From Bacteroidales bacterium (GTDB lineage: Bacteria; Bacteroidota; Bacteroidia; Bacteroidales; FEN-979), in the NCBI GenBank assembly GCA_017882335.1, contig JADGPR010000019.1, positions 1 to 45,151 on the forward strand: a DNA stretch of 45,151 nt, written 5' to 3'. Below are positions 35,687 through 44,396 of the stretch, in pieces. Position numbers and translations under genes: made by a program. The notes beneath the pieces were generated by a model, which searched no databases, was not told the DNA's origin, and saw nothing but the letters and a program-made list of their open reading frames with translations. The stretch's first letter is position 1. Each line of letters opens with the position of its first letter.

Positions 35687-36397
35687 ATGCAAGATGAACA
35701 AAAGAGAATTCTTCGCAGCCTGATTATCCCCGGAATCTTTGTCCTGATCATGTGGCTGGTGAAGATCTTTGAAATAATTTTTAATACCGATCTTGAGGTT
35801 TTAGGATTAGCCCCCCTGTCCTGGAGAGGACTTCCCGGTATCTTTTTTGCTCCCTTGCTTCATGCAAATTTTTCTCACCTTTCAGCCAATACCCTCCCCT
35901 TCTTTTTCCTGGGGGGATTGCTGTTCTATTTTTACCGCTCCATCGCCTGGAAGATCTTCTGGCTTATCTGGCTGACCACTGGTTTGTGGGTTTGGTTTTT
36001 CGCGCGTGGAGATTCGGTGCATGTCGGCGCCAGCGGTGTTATTTACGGATTGGCATCTTTTCTTTTTTTAAGCGGCATTCTCCGCCGGGAATCCAGGCTG
36101 ATGGCGATCACGCTGCTTATCGCTTTCCTTTACGGAGGATTGGTATGGGGGATTTTTCCACAGTTGTTTCCCCATCAGCCGATCTCCTGGGAATCGCACC
36201 TGATGGGACTGCTTGCCGGGGCTGTTCTGGCAGTCTATTACAGGAATTCCGGGCCGCGCAGGAAAGTTTATGACTGGGAGAATGAGGAGGAAAATGAAGT
36301 GGAAGATGATGAGAATGAAGAAGAAAATAACGATCAGGGGCCTGATGATACAGGGCAAAGCGGGGGGCCAGGATACCGGTATGAGTATAAGGAATAG
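35687..36397 (+). CDS. Rhomboid-family intramembrane serine protease
   Basis: The 236-residue protein has six hydrophobic segments across residues 12-185. It carries the rhomboid landmarks: HANFSHLSAN (60-68) in the second segment, the catalytic Ser in GASGVIYG (Ser116) and the catalytic His in ESHLMGLLAGA (His171). Rhomboids cut membrane proteins within or near the bilayer; the substrate is unknown. An extended C-terminal tail (about 190-236) is extremely acidic, with runs of Glu, Asp and Asn, then Gly/Tyr-rich. It is divergent from the S41 protease gene. Confidence 0.92.
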   Translation: MQDEQKRILRSLIIPGIFVLIMWLVKIFEIIFNTDLEVLGLAPLSWRGLPGIFFAPLLHANFSHLSANTLPFFFLGGLLFYFYRSIAWKIFWLIWLTTGLWVWFFARGDSVHVGASGVIYGLASFLFLSGILRRESRLMAITLLIAFLYGGLVWGIFPQLFPHQPISWESHLMGLLAGAVLAVYYRNSGPRRKVYDWENEEENEVEDDENEEENNDQGPDDTGQSGGPGYRYEYKE

Positions 36398-36511
36398 ATT
36401 ACGAATTACGAATTACGAATTACGAATTCTTTGCGAACTTTGCGTAAAACCTTTGCGGACTTTGCGGTTAAAGAAATTTATAACTTTAAAAACTTTACAA
36501 ACTTTCTAACC
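36398..36511. repeat. Tandem ATTACGA repeat and TTTGCG block
   Basis: ATTACGA-type 8-base units run four times at 36396-36428, followed by several CTTTGCG phrases. It separates the rhomboid gene from the converging helix-hairpin-helix gene. Confidence 0.75.
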
Positions 36512-37219
36512 TCACTCCACTTTCAGGTAAATAATCATCTTTCGATAAGCTGAATCCGAAATGGCCTTGATGTTTTTCAGTTCCCCGGCACTTACAAACT
36601 TCTTATGGTCTTTGCGGTAAAGCATGATCGCTTTGGTGATCTCAAACGGGAAGTAGGGATGGGCAAGCAATTCCTTGAACGTAATCGTATTCAGGTTGAT
36701 CGGGTGAACGGAATCCGGGTTTACAATCAGGTGTTCCCTGATTGCATTGTACTTTGAAGTATCCATTCCCCAGATTTCGAGCAGTTGCGATTTTTCCGTG
36801 AAACCTCCCAACCTTTCTCTGTATTTTACGATCCTCCGCGCAAAAGAAGGCCCTATGCCCCGGAGTCGTTGCAATTCGAAAGTATCTGCTGAATTGAGTT
36901 CGATCACAAAGGCCTCTTTCGGATAAGGCTTGAAATTGCCCGACGAATCCTTACCGGGATTTGCGGGATAAGACCTGAATTTTTTATATTTTGACTTCCG
37001 GGCTTGCTCTTCCAGTGAATCTGCAATCCTGACCTCCTTTTCAAACACCACGACCTCCTTTTCAAAACCGGACAGATCCACGGATTTTGGTGTAACAATA
37101 AAAGGTACGACCTCATTCGAGATCACCAACAGGAACAAGATTGTCAACAATACAAAAATGCCCCGTTGTTCCATCCGGTTGAATGTCAGATAATCTTTGA
37201 CAATGGTGGTTAGTTTCAT
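36512..37219 (-). CDS. Membrane-anchored helix-hairpin-helix protein (ComEA-like)
   Basis: The preferred start at 37219 (MKLTTIVKDYL) gives 235 residues; an ATG 15 bases upstream is possible. A single span lies near 21-40 (IFVLLTILFLLVISNEVVPF), followed by a charged linker and two helix-hairpin-helix units: IELNSADTFELQRLRGIGPSFARRIVKYRERLGG (near 105-140) and INLNTITFKELLAHPYFPFEITKAIMLYRKD (near 175-210). Such domains bind DNA without sequence preference, as in ComEA, the DNA receptor for uptake, but generic HhH proteins are common in Bacteroidota and no competence genes are nearby. Confidence 0.85.
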   Translation of the reverse strand: MKLTTIVKDYLTFNRMEQRGIFVLLTILFLLVISNEVVPFIVTPKSVDLSGFEKEVVVFEKEVRIADSLEEQARKSKYKKFRSYPANPGKDSSGNFKPYPKEAFVIELNSADTFELQRLRGIGPSFARRIVKYRERLGGFTEKSQLLEIWGMDTSKYNAIREHLIVNPDSVHPINLNTITFKELLAHPYFPFEITKAIMLYRKDHKKFVSAGELKNIKAISDSAYRKMIIYLKVE

Positions 37220-37234
37220 ATTAAAGAAAGTCAC

Positions 37235-37345
37235 AGAGTCACAGAGTCACAAAGTCACAGAGTTCATAAAGTTCATAATGTTTTTAAAGTTCATAAAGTC
37301 GGGTTACCTTTACCCATATATCCAGCATCCAGCATCCAGCATCCA
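37235..37345. repeat. Tandem short repeats
   Basis: Near-tandem CACAGAGT/CACAAAGT units fill 37231-37264, GTTCATAA units 37262-37300, and CCAGCAT units 37321-37341. No gene or terminator is seen. Confidence 0.7.
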
Positions 37346-38641
37346 CTATTCACCTGTCCGCTTGTCCGCTTTCTGGCCACTTAACAACTGGTTACCAATC
37401 CTACACTCCAGGCACCGTTTTTTATCACAGAAACGGCTTTTCAGGTGAAGGAGCGCCTGGGTATGCAATGCATCCGGCGCAAGGATCCCAATCTCCATCC
37501 AATGGCTGATGTCGGCATTGCTTTCCGGAGGGAGAAGTTCAAGAAAAGACAGTCCTTTCTCTTTATAGGATGGGAGTGCTTTTACTTCCCCGTAAAGGAA
37601 GAGAAAAGGAGTTACAAGGTTGACGGTCAGTAACCAGATGGAGGCGATGCCAAGCAACTTGGGTTTTGGCGTTGACCATTTCCCGAATAAAAAATGGGTA
37701 TCCCAATAACCGGAAGCCTGCACGGTAAAAAGATCTACCATCTCCCGGGGATCCCGGCTTTCAAGCATGGAAAGAAAGATATCCTGTGAATGATGGATGA
37801 GGCAAGCCAACTGTGCTATCCGGATGGCCGGGAAATTCGACGGTCGCAGCCGCAGGAATTTCCATAACGAACCGGGAATTCCCTGGAGTCCATATTTCTC
37901 TTTCAGGAACCGGTATTCCTGTTGCAACAAACGAGGATATTCTTCCGTGTAATCCTGTTCGAGCAGCCCTGCCTGTCCGAACAACAATGCTTCCAGCTGA
38001 AACAGGTTGTCCCGGTGCTTCTGGAGCAGCTTCCAGGGCAGCGATCGCGCCAGCAGCTCAAATGGTTGTGCGTTGATCCTGAAACCAAATGACCGGGCCA
38101 GGTTCCTGTAAAAGGTCTCGTCCCAGTCGAATTTACTTGCCTCGAGGCTCCTTTTCAGCAGAAGGATCTTTTCCTCCAGCCTTTCCACTGCCAAGGCAGG
38201 GATCCACTGTTCAAAAATAAAAGGATCCAGTTCGCCAACCATCGCCTGACATGGAATCCAGTTGATGTTTTCCTGGAAATCACGGTACCGCTCATAAATG
38301 TAGCCGGGAAAATGTCCTTTCAGAACCAATGTGGGGATCTTTTCATCCGACCAGCGGGTAACTTCCACATCATTTTCATACACCGTATGCAGGATCACGT
38401 TATCATAGGCAGGATCGTGCTGGTGCCTGTGCTTATACCATCCCGAAGCCTTCACATGGATCTCGACATTGCCTGCCCAGGTTGTTCCGTTGATCTTCAG
38501 GCGGGCATTGAAAAAATCAGGGCCACCGTCCTTGTTATGTTCACCGGGGTGGAGAATGATCAAGGGTTCCCCGGAAACCATGCGAAGTTCAGGATCCAGC
38601 AACCGGTATTTCCAGAGGTAATGAAGGAATTCTTCATTCAT
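37346..38641 (-). CDS. DUF2851 family protein
   Basis: The protein is recognised by its conserved start NEEFLHYLWKYRLLD, the charged block LHPGEHNKDGGPDFFNARLKI, and WAGNVEIHVKASGW(x)KH, which together mark DUF2851. The ATG at 38641 fits the family start; one at 38689 would add 16 residues. The GPDF...NVEIHVKASDW arrangement recalls the catalytic D/E-x-K layout of the restriction-endonuclease-like fold, so a nuclease activity is conceivable but unproven. The C-terminus has a C-x4-C-x2-C cluster (FCDKKRCLECR) that may bind metal. It is widely conserved in Bacteroidota; the function is unknown. Confidence 0.88.
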   Translation of the reverse strand: MNEEFLHYLWKYRLLDPELRMVSGEPLIILHPGEHNKDGGPDFFNARLKINGTTWAGNVEIHVKASGWYKHRHQHDPAYDNVILHTVYENDVEVTRWSDEKIPTLVLKGHFPGYIYERYRDFQENINWIPCQAMVGELDPFIFEQWIPALAVERLEEKILLLKRSLEASKFDWDETFYRNLARSFGFRINAQPFELLARSLPWKLLQKHRDNLFQLEALLFGQAGLLEQDYTEEYPRLLQQEYRFLKEKYGLQGIPGSLWKFLRLRPSNFPAIRIAQLACLIHHSQDIFLSMLESRDPREMVDLFTVQASGYWDTHFLFGKWSTPKPKLLGIASIWLLTVNLVTPFLFLYGEVKALPSYKEKGLSFLELLPPESNADISHWMEIGILAPDALHTQALLHLKSRFCDKKRCLECRIGNQLLSGQKADKRTGE

Positions 38642-38702
38642 AACAGGTTCATTTTTTAAAACTCCTGCATTAATCGGTTTTACCATCAATAGGTAATATC
38701 TT

Positions 38703-38736
38703 TTTCATCATTTTTTTCATAAAAAAAGTAACTTTG
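38703..38736 (+). promoter_or_regulatory. Possible promoter of the first T9SS cargo gene
   Basis: TAACTTTG at 38729-38736 is an exact TAnnTTTG -7 element, 13 bases before the ATG at 38750. The -33 region has only TTTC (38703-38706), one base off TTTG at slightly long spacing. Confidence 0.45.
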
Positions 38737-38749
38737 AAAAAAACATCTT

Positions 38750-40183
38750 ATGAAGAGCCTATATATACTTACAATTTTCCTTGTATTTGCTGCAAGCGGA
38801 CAATCCCAGGACACCTGGGGTCCTCCTTTTCCTCTGACAGATTCTCTGACCGACAATGTAAATGCGACCTTGTCGATCGTTCCGGGTGAATTAATCCAGC
38901 CTGATACCTTGTATATGCTTTGGGAGCGTTCATCCGATCCACTTTCCACAGGGATCTATGCCCGCAACCTGACGACGATGGCTGGTCCTTTTATGGTAGC
39001 TGCCCAGCTCAATGTACACTTCAAACATCCGCGGGTTTTCCGCAGAGGAACCGGGGATACCCTTTTCTATTTCAGTTATGAGACCGACATGAACGGGAAC
39101 TGGGACATTTATTATTCTGTATTGATGAAGAACGAAGCGGTCCTCGGTCCTTTTCCGTTTATTCGGTCTGCACTGAACGAAAGAGGCCTTAATTTCGGAG
39201 ATTACCAGGCCTTCTCATGGGAAAAAGAGGGAACCATTTTTGCAAAAAACAGTTCAACAGACACTGTACTTCTTGCCTCCGACAGCTGCTCCAATCCCGT
39301 CCAGGGCGGACTGCAGTATGTCGCCTATGAAATGGCCACCGGGCCGCAGTTCGGGGTCTTTTATTCCGAATACAATCTGATCACACACCTGTGGAGCGGG
39401 CCATTCCCGATGGATGTTGCCGGAACGAACAACCACCTGACCTTCGGAAATGATTCCTATGGCGTCTATTTTCCAAACTTCGTTCTGTGGCAACATAAAG
39501 ACGGTCCTTTCTGGGTGGTCAAAGGGTTTGATGTCGGAAATCACCAGTTTTGTTCGTTCAACAATTTCACAGGCTGCAATAACATGTCTCCCTCCTTCTG
39601 CAGTATTGAAATGATAACAGATCACAATGTCGCAACCGAGTTTCAATATTCAACCTTTGCATCGGATGTCACCGGCAACATGGAGATCTATGTCAATACG
39701 GTTTGGATAGATACAGTCTACTCAAACATATCCCAATACAGCGGTACCGATACCCATCCACAGCTCTTCAATAATTTTCATCAATCCAATGTAGGTCCCG
39801 GTTTTGATAACCAGCTCTTTGACATCTGGGAATCGTACCGCGGAGGTCACTGGCAGCTGTGGGCAACCAACCTTGATATCCTCACCGGAGAGAATACATT
39901 GAAAGGACCTGCCACCCGGATGATGAAAAGTTCGCCGAACCCATTCACGAATGAAACCCGAATAGAGTATTTTACTCAAGAGGCAGGTTTGCTGACCATT
40001 GACATTTACGATCTCCAGGGTAAGAAAATAAAATCCCTGAACAGCGCTTCAGATGGCAACGGGAAACATTCGGTCACCTGGGACGGTAAAGATGCTACTG
40101 GCGCACCGATCCCTGCAGGTATTTATTTGTGTACCGTAAAAACAGGTGATACCGTTCTCCAATGTAAAATTGTCCGGCGGTAA
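38750..40183 (+). CDS. Secreted protein with a C-terminal T9SS sorting domain
   Basis: The 477-residue protein has a signal peptide (1-19, SLYILTIFLVFAASGQSQ). Residues 25-380 form a repetitive beta-rich region with many Trp, Phe and Gly, such as DTLFYFSYETDMNGNWDIYYS, which suggests a propeller-like fold; no catalytic motif is recognised. The last 80 residues are the type A sorting domain: SSPNPFTNETRIEYFTQEAGLLTIDIYDLQGKKI, ending in PAGIYLCTVKTGD and a short basic tail. The type IX machinery moves such cargo across the outer membrane and anchors or releases it. The function of the main body is unknown. Confidence 0.85.
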   Translation: MKSLYILTIFLVFAASGQSQDTWGPPFPLTDSLTDNVNATLSIVPGELIQPDTLYMLWERSSDPLSTGIYARNLTTMAGPFMVAAQLNVHFKHPRVFRRGTGDTLFYFSYETDMNGNWDIYYSVLMKNEAVLGPFPFIRSALNERGLNFGDYQAFSWEKEGTIFAKNSSTDTVLLASDSCSNPVQGGLQYVAYEMATGPQFGVFYSEYNLITHLWSGPFPMDVAGTNNHLTFGNDSYGVYFPNFVLWQHKDGPFWVVKGFDVGNHQFCSFNNFTGCNNMSPSFCSIEMITDHNVATEFQYSTFASDVTGNMEIYVNTVWIDTVYSNISQYSGTDTHPQLFNNFHQSNVGPGFDNQLFDIWESYRGGHWQLWATNLDILTGENTLKGPATRMMKSSPNPFTNETRIEYFTQEAGLLTIDIYDLQGKKIKSLNSASDGNGKHSVTWDGKDATGAPIPAGIYLCTVKTGDTVLQCKIVRR

Positions 40184-40209
40184 CGTGGTTTTCAGGGGAA
40201 ATCATTTTT

Positions 40210-40241
40210 TTTGCTTGACAAACGGTTAATACTTATCTTTG
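40210..40241 (+). promoter_or_regulatory. Promoter of the zapA locus
   Basis: TTTG (40210-40213) and TATCTTTG (40234-40241) are exactly 20 bases apart, a full match to the Bacteroidota primary sigma-factor promoter TTTG-N19/21-TAnnTTTG. The coiled-coil gene starts 25 bases beyond. Confidence 0.75.
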
Positions 40242-40265
40242 CAATACCATTTCCTGTTTTGCTAA

Positions 40266-40553
40266 ATGACAAGCGCATTAAATTTTGTAACAAGTATTGA
40301 AAATAAACTGCTGAAATTGATTGAACAGCAGAAGCATCTCAGGGAAAAAACAAATGAGTACCAAAAAGAAATTCAGGAACTAAAAAAAATCCATGAAGAA
40401 CATAAAAAAATCATCCGTCAATTGGAAGAAAAAATAAACACATTAAGAATAACTAAAACCATAGAAACTAAAGAAGGAGCAGTAGAAGCAAAAGTGAGGA
40501 TTACAAAACTTGTGCGGGAAATCGATAATTGCATCGGGCTGCTGAATACATAG
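40266..40553 (+). CDS. Small coiled-coil protein upstream of zapA
   Basis: The 95-residue product is helical nearly throughout, with a heptad-rich coiled coil at about 8-65 (LLKLIEQQKHLREKTNEYQKEIQELKKI...) and a second helix at the end (VRITKLVREIDNCIGLL). It is not recognised as a named family, although small coiled-coil genes directly before zapA are common in this phylum. Its end is 18 bases from the zapA start, so the two are one operon. A role with ZapA in the division ring, analogous to ZapB, is a guess from context. Confidence 0.75.
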   Translation: MTSALNFVTSIENKLLKLIEQQKHLREKTNEYQKEIQELKKIHEEHKKIIRQLEEKINTLRITKTIETKEGAVEAKVRITKLVREIDNCIGLLNT

Positions 40554-40571
40554 AAGTCAAGTTCATAGCAA

Positions 40572-40871
40572 ATGAGTGAGTTTTCAATATCAATAACTGT
40601 TGCCGACCGTCCTTACAAGCTGGTCGTGGAAAAAGAGCAGGAAGAGATGTTCAGGAATGCGGCAAAGCTGATTGATAAAAGAATAAAAGAATATTCCAGC
40701 AGTTATGCATTTAAGGACAAACAGGACCTGCTGGCGATGATAGCACTCGAATACACGGTTAGTTTTCTTCAGAATGAGCAGACAACAAATGAATCTGGAC
40801 TCCTGCTGAATGACAAACTAACAGGGATTGACAATGCCTTGAACGACCTTTTAAAAAGCCCGTTAGCTTAA
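40572..40871 (+). CDS. zapA: Cell division protein ZapA
   Basis: The 99-residue protein fits ZapA in length and sequence: FSISITVADRPYKLVVEKEQEEMFRNAAKLIDKRI at the N-terminus (the small FtsZ-binding domain) and a coiled-coil C-terminal half (KQDLLAMIALEYTVSFLQNEQ). ZapA bundles FtsZ filaments at the division site. It is preceded by a coiled-coil gene and followed by a structured RNA and then rny, an arrangement known from other Bacteroidota. Confidence 0.9.
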   Translation: MSEFSISITVADRPYKLVVEKEQEEMFRNAAKLIDKRIKEYSSSYAFKDKQDLLAMIALEYTVSFLQNEQTTNESGLLLNDKLTGIDNALNDLLKSPLA

Positions 40872-40897
40872 ACGTTCTTTGACACTACCTAAAGGTA

Positions 40898-41096
40898 ACC
40901 CGCATTCATTCCAAACAGTTTGTAAACCTAACATTACAAACATTAGGGCGTAAGCTCAAGACATGTAGGACAGGCCTCATCCCGCTTCGGCAGGAATCGC
41001 AGCTTCGGCAGCGGCAGTGGAAGTTCGAAATGCCAGGCAGCCCTATCCGTGTCAATTGAGGTTTATCAATACCTCTGGAATAGTGCGGGTTTTTTA
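40898..41096 (+). ncRNA. ssrS: Probable 6S RNA (SsrS; 6S-Flavo type)
   Basis: The 247-base gap between zapA and rny folds like 6S RNA. The ends pair: ACCCGCA (40898-40904) with TGCGGGT (41084-41090), then ATTCC (40908-40912) with GGAAT (41077-41081). A wide central region follows, with a hairpin on each strand: GTTTGTAA/TTACAAAC (40918-40941) and GAGGT/ACCTC (41058-41075). The upper arm starts TAGGGC (40944-40949) with GCCCTA (41040-41045) and has GC-rich inner stems with TTCG loops. A T-run follows the closing stem and acts as terminator. 6S RNA mimics an open promoter and sequesters sigma-containing RNA polymerase. The neighbourhood downstream of zapA is the classic 6S locus. Exact ends are inferred from the stem and T-run. 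Confidence 0.8.
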
Positions 41097-41118
41097 TTTT
41101 AATTAAACACAACCAAAG

Positions 41119-42696
41119 ATGAACATTTTAACTATACTTAGCATCGCATTGCCAATGGATCCATTAACCATTATCATCATTGGGGTATCCGGGATCATCA
41201 TAGGCGGACTGATTACAGGAACAATCTTGCGGAAGGCCATGGACCGGAAACGGGACATGATCCTGAAAGACGCCATGGAAAAGGCCGAAATGATTAAGCG
41301 TGACAAGATCCTCCAGGCAAAAGAGAAATTCCTACAACTGAAATCCGAACATGAAAAGTACATTCATGAGAAGAATGACGAAGTACAGAAAAATGAAAAC
41401 CGGTTAAAACAGAAAGAAACTGTTCTTAACCAGAAGATAGAAGAACAGCAGAAAAAACAAAAAGAGACGGTTACCATCAGGCAGAACCTTCAGACCCAGA
41501 TGGATCTTGTGAACAAGAAACAGCAGGATCTCGAAAAAAGCCAGAAAGTCCAGATCGAAAAACTGGAAGCCATCTCCAACCTTTCCGCTACAGAAGCCAA
41601 GACACAGTTGATCGAGAACCTGAGAGAAGATGCCAAGTCGGAAGCGCTGGTACAGATGAAAGATATCATCGAAGAAGCCCGGATCACCGCAAACACAGAA
41701 GCCAAGAAGATCATCATCGAGACCATTCAACGTACGGCAACGGAACATGCCATTGAAAATACGGTTTCGGTGTTCAACATCGAGAATGAAGAGATCAAGG
41801 GAAGGATCATCGGACGGGAAGGACGTAATATCCGTACCCTCGAAGCATTGACCGGCATCGAGATCATCATTGATGATTCGCCGGATGCTATCATCCTCTC
41901 GGGTTTTGACCCGGTGAGAAGGGAAATTGCGCGATTATCCCTGCATAAACTAGTTACGGATGGCCGTATCCACCCGGCCCGTATCGAAGAGGTGGTAGCA
42001 AAAACAAAGAAACAACTCGAACAGGAGATCATTGAAACCGGGAAACGGATCACCATCGACCTGGGGATTCATAACCTTCACCATGAACTGATCCGGATGA
42101 TCGGGAAGATGAAATACCGTTCTTCCTATGGACAGAATCTTTTACAACATTCCATTGAAGTGGCCAGGCTGTCTGCAACTATGGCTGCTGAGCTCGGGCT
42201 GAATCCGAAGAAAGCAAAGCGGGCAGGATTGCTTCATGATATCGGGAAAGTGCCCGATACCGAGCCGGAACTGCCACATGCCATCCTGGGGATGAAGACT
42301 GCCGAGAAATTCAAGGAAAAACCGGAGATCTGCAATGCCATCGGTGCACATCATGATGAGATAGAAATGACTGACCTCATCTCCCCGATCGTCCAGATTT
42401 GTGACTCCATTTCAGGTGCACGCCCGGGAGCCCGCAGGGAAGTGGTGGATGCTTATATCGAACGGCTTAAACACCTTGAAGAGCTTGCATTGTCCTATCC
42501 GGGGGTTGTAAAAACCTATGCGATCCAGGCCGGCCGTGAGCTGCGTGTAATCGTCGGCGCTGACAAGATCACCGATGCTGAAGCCAACCAGGTAGCTTTT
42601 GACCTCTCACGCAAGATACAGAGCGAGATGACCTATCCCGGACAGATCAAGATCACCGTGATCAGGGAAACAAGGGCGATCAGCTACGCGAAGTAG
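41119..42696 (+). CDS. rny: Ribonuclease Y
   Basis: The 525-residue protein has all RNase Y parts in order: an N-terminal membrane span (about 14-36), a long charged coiled coil (about 40-200), a KH RNA-binding domain with [21 protein letters not shown] (about 229-249) and an HD domain with HSIEVARL near 343, the metal-binding pair in LLHDIGK near 373 and AHHDE near 412. It is a membrane-bound endoribonuclease that starts mRNA decay. Length is typical. It follows the 6S-like RNA and its terminator, so it may be read through from zapA or have its own promoter. Confidence 0.96.
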   Translation: MNILTILSIALPMDPLTIIIIGVSGIIIGGLITGTILRKAMDRKRDMILKDAMEKAEMIKRDKILQAKEKFLQLKSEHEKYIHEKNDEVQKNENRLKQKETVLNQKIEEQQKKQKETVTIRQNLQTQMDLVNKKQQDLEKSQKVQIEKLEAISNLSATEAKTQLIENLREDAKSEALVQMKDIIEEARITANTEAKKIIIETIQRTATEHAIENTVSVFNIENEEIKGRIIGREGRNIRTLEALTGIEIIIDDSPDAIILSGFDPVRREIARLSLHKLVTDGRIHPARIEEVVAKTKKQLEQEIIETGKRITIDLGIHNLHHELIRMIGKMKYRSSYGQNLLQHSIEVARLSATMAAELGLNPKKAKRAGLLHDIGKVPDTEPELPHAILGMKTAEKFKEKPEICNAIGAHHDEIEMTDLISPIVQICDSISGARPGARREVVDAYIERLKHLEELALSYPGVVKTYAIQAGRELRVIVGADKITDAEANQVAFDLSRKIQSEMTYPGQIKITVIRETRAISYAK

Positions 42697-42704
42697 TCTG
42701 CCTG

Positions 42705-42719
42705 CCTGCCTCAGGCAGG
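42705..42719. repeat. CCTGCC-TCA-GGCAGG hairpin
   Basis: A 6-bp perfect stem with a 3-base loop sits just after rny. CCTGCCTGAGGCAGG-type hairpins are a recurrent intergenic element in Bacteroidota. Confidence 0.6.
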
Positions 42720-42771
42720 GATGCTGGATGATTCTGTTCCATTGTTGAATTGCTCGCATCTCACTTCTCAC

Positions 42772-42810
42772 AAAAGAAGCTCCCCTTTTCTGGAAGCTTC
42801 TTTTTTTTGT
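42772..42810 (+). terminator. Rho-independent terminator of rny
   Basis: AAAAGAAGCT (42772-42781) pairs perfectly with AGCTTCTTTT (42795-42804), followed by more T. It lies 76 bases after the rny stop. Confidence 0.85.
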
Positions 42811-42858
42811 GAACCCACCGGGAGTTACATTATTCAGATCCTATATAAGCATTTGGTA

Positions 42859-44304
42859 TTATTTTAAGTAAACCTTACGGATAATAATTTCATTATCGAT
42901 TTGAAATTTCAGAATATACATTCCTTTCGGTTTGTCTGACAGATTTATTGTAATGCTGTTCTTAAATGTGTCTTTAAGAAGAATCTCTCCCATCAGGTTG
43001 CTGATTTCAATAATTGCCGTGTTACCTGAAAAAGCATCTAACGATACATTTATTAACCCACTTGTCGGATTGGGAAAGATTCTGACACCTTCACGTTGCT
43101 CATTTATCTGATCAATTGAAGTGGGTTCATTTATAGTAATTTTTAAGGTTGTTGACGCAGATGCTCCGGCAGTATCGGTTGCTGTAACCCTGATATTCAA
43201 AGTTTCAATTATTGCAGGGGTTCCTGTAAAGGTTTCTGCTATTGTGTCAAAAGTTAACCATGCAGGTAAAGGACTTCCATTGGTAAGTTTTGCATGATAG
43301 GTTAGTGTGTTATTGCCGTCATCATCAATAAATGTGCTATCGGGAATTGTAAAAGTGAATTGCTCTCCTAATGTTGCTAACTGATCAGGAATAAGATTTT
43401 TGACATAAGGACGATAATTGGTGTATTTCAGGCTGTCGATAAAACCGGTCGAAACCCAGTAAAGGTCGTTGTTTCTTCCATAGGTCATGTACAGACCATC
43501 GGGGGTGATATCCCCGGCAGTTTCATCGCCTGGGGTGTTGATGATATTTCCCAGGTTTTTGGGGTTGGTCCAGGTACTATCTGGCTTTTTATAGGATATA
43601 TATAAGTCGTTCTGCCCATATCCTTCAGGTCTGATCGATTTCAGGATCATATAGCTTTCATCGGCCGAAACATAGGGATCGCCCCAGGTTTGAGATCCAA
43701 TGTGATTAACGGGTATGGGAAGAATGACCCTGCTCTGATAGGCGCCGTTGACATACTGGGACCTGCAGATATCTCCCGCGTTGCTGGAAAAATAGACGGA
43801 GGTATCGCCCACGATACAGGGATGATACTGCCAGGCCTCGGAATTGGGCGGATTGCCCATGCTGATCGGATCACTCCAATTGCTCCCTTGTTCTACGGAA
43901 TAACTGAGGTCGGCAATGCCAACGTGGTTGATTGCATTTGTGGCATACATATATAAGCGGGTTCCGTTATAGTCGAAGAAGGGCTCTGCGGCTGTCCTGC
44001 CGATGGTGAAGGGAATGGAATCCGGAGTTGTCCAGTGATTGTTGGTATACGTTGAAAACATGATATAGGGTGTTCCCGGCTGGGGATAAAACTGGATATG
44101 GAAAAACACGGTGGCCCCATCCGGTGAGAAGGTTATTACTGCCTCCCTCCGCCCGGGCAATGAAACAATGCCCGGTGCAAATATCTGCGGGATGTTGCTG
44201 GGAGGAGTTTGTCCAAAATAAAGACTGTCAGGCGGTATTGGTTGTGCAATCGCAAAACCTCCAAACAGGTAGATCAGAACGGTTGTTAGTAATGATGTTT
44301 TCAT
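42859..44304 (-). CDS. Secreted PD40-repeat protein with Ig-like and T9SS sorting domains
   Basis: The 481-residue protein has a signal peptide (1-20). Residues 50-320 contain TolB/PD40-type beta-propeller repeats: ITFSPDGATVFFHI, EPFFDYNGTRLYMYAT, DPYVSADESYMILKS, DITPDGLYMTYGRNNDLYWVS. An Ig/cadherin-like domain (about 320-400) follows, with the pattern PDQLATLGEQFTFTIPDSTF ... TFTGTPA, then a type A sorting domain (about 408-481, VRIFPNPTSGLINVSL ... KGMYILKFQIDNEIIIRKVYLK). It should be exported by the type IX system. PD40 propellers bind ligands or proteins; there is no catalytic motif. The flanking IR TGCAAAA (44307) / TTTTGCA (44332) lies just before its start. Confidence 0.87.
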   Translation of the reverse strand: MKTSLLTTVLIYLFGGFAIAQPIPPDSLYFGQTPPSNIPQIFAPGIVSLPGRREAVITFSPDGATVFFHIQFYPQPGTPYIMFSTYTNNHWTTPDSIPFTIGRTAAEPFFDYNGTRLYMYATNAINHVGIADLSYSVEQGSNWSDPISMGNPPNSEAWQYHPCIVGDTSVYFSSNAGDICRSQYVNGAYQSRVILPIPVNHIGSQTWGDPYVSADESYMILKSIRPEGYGQNDLYISYKKPDSTWTNPKNLGNIINTPGDETAGDITPDGLYMTYGRNNDLYWVSTGFIDSLKYTNYRPYVKNLIPDQLATLGEQFTFTIPDSTFIDDDGNNTLTYHAKLTNGSPLPAWLTFDTIAETFTGTPAIIETLNIRVTATDTAGASASTTLKITINEPTSIDQINEQREGVRIFPNPTSGLINVSLDAFSGNTAIIEISNLMGEILLKDTFKNSITINLSDKPKGMYILKFQIDNEIIIRKVYLK

Positions 44305-44396
44305 AGTGCAAAAGATTATTTGTGATTAATTTTTTGCACAAAATAACTGAGAAGAATTTGCCTTATCGACCTTCTGCGTGTTAATGGACTGTTTTT

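Noticed and set aside
40872-40897. Own promoter for the 6S-like RNA
   Set aside because: TTTG and a TA..AAAG element are present but only 4 bases apart, far from the needed 19-21; processing from the zapA transcript is as likely.
44307-44338. TGCAAAA/TTTTGCA inverted repeat as an operator of the second T9SS gene
   Set aside because: The arms are only 7 A/T-rich bases with an 18-base gap; such pairs are frequent by chance in this sequence.
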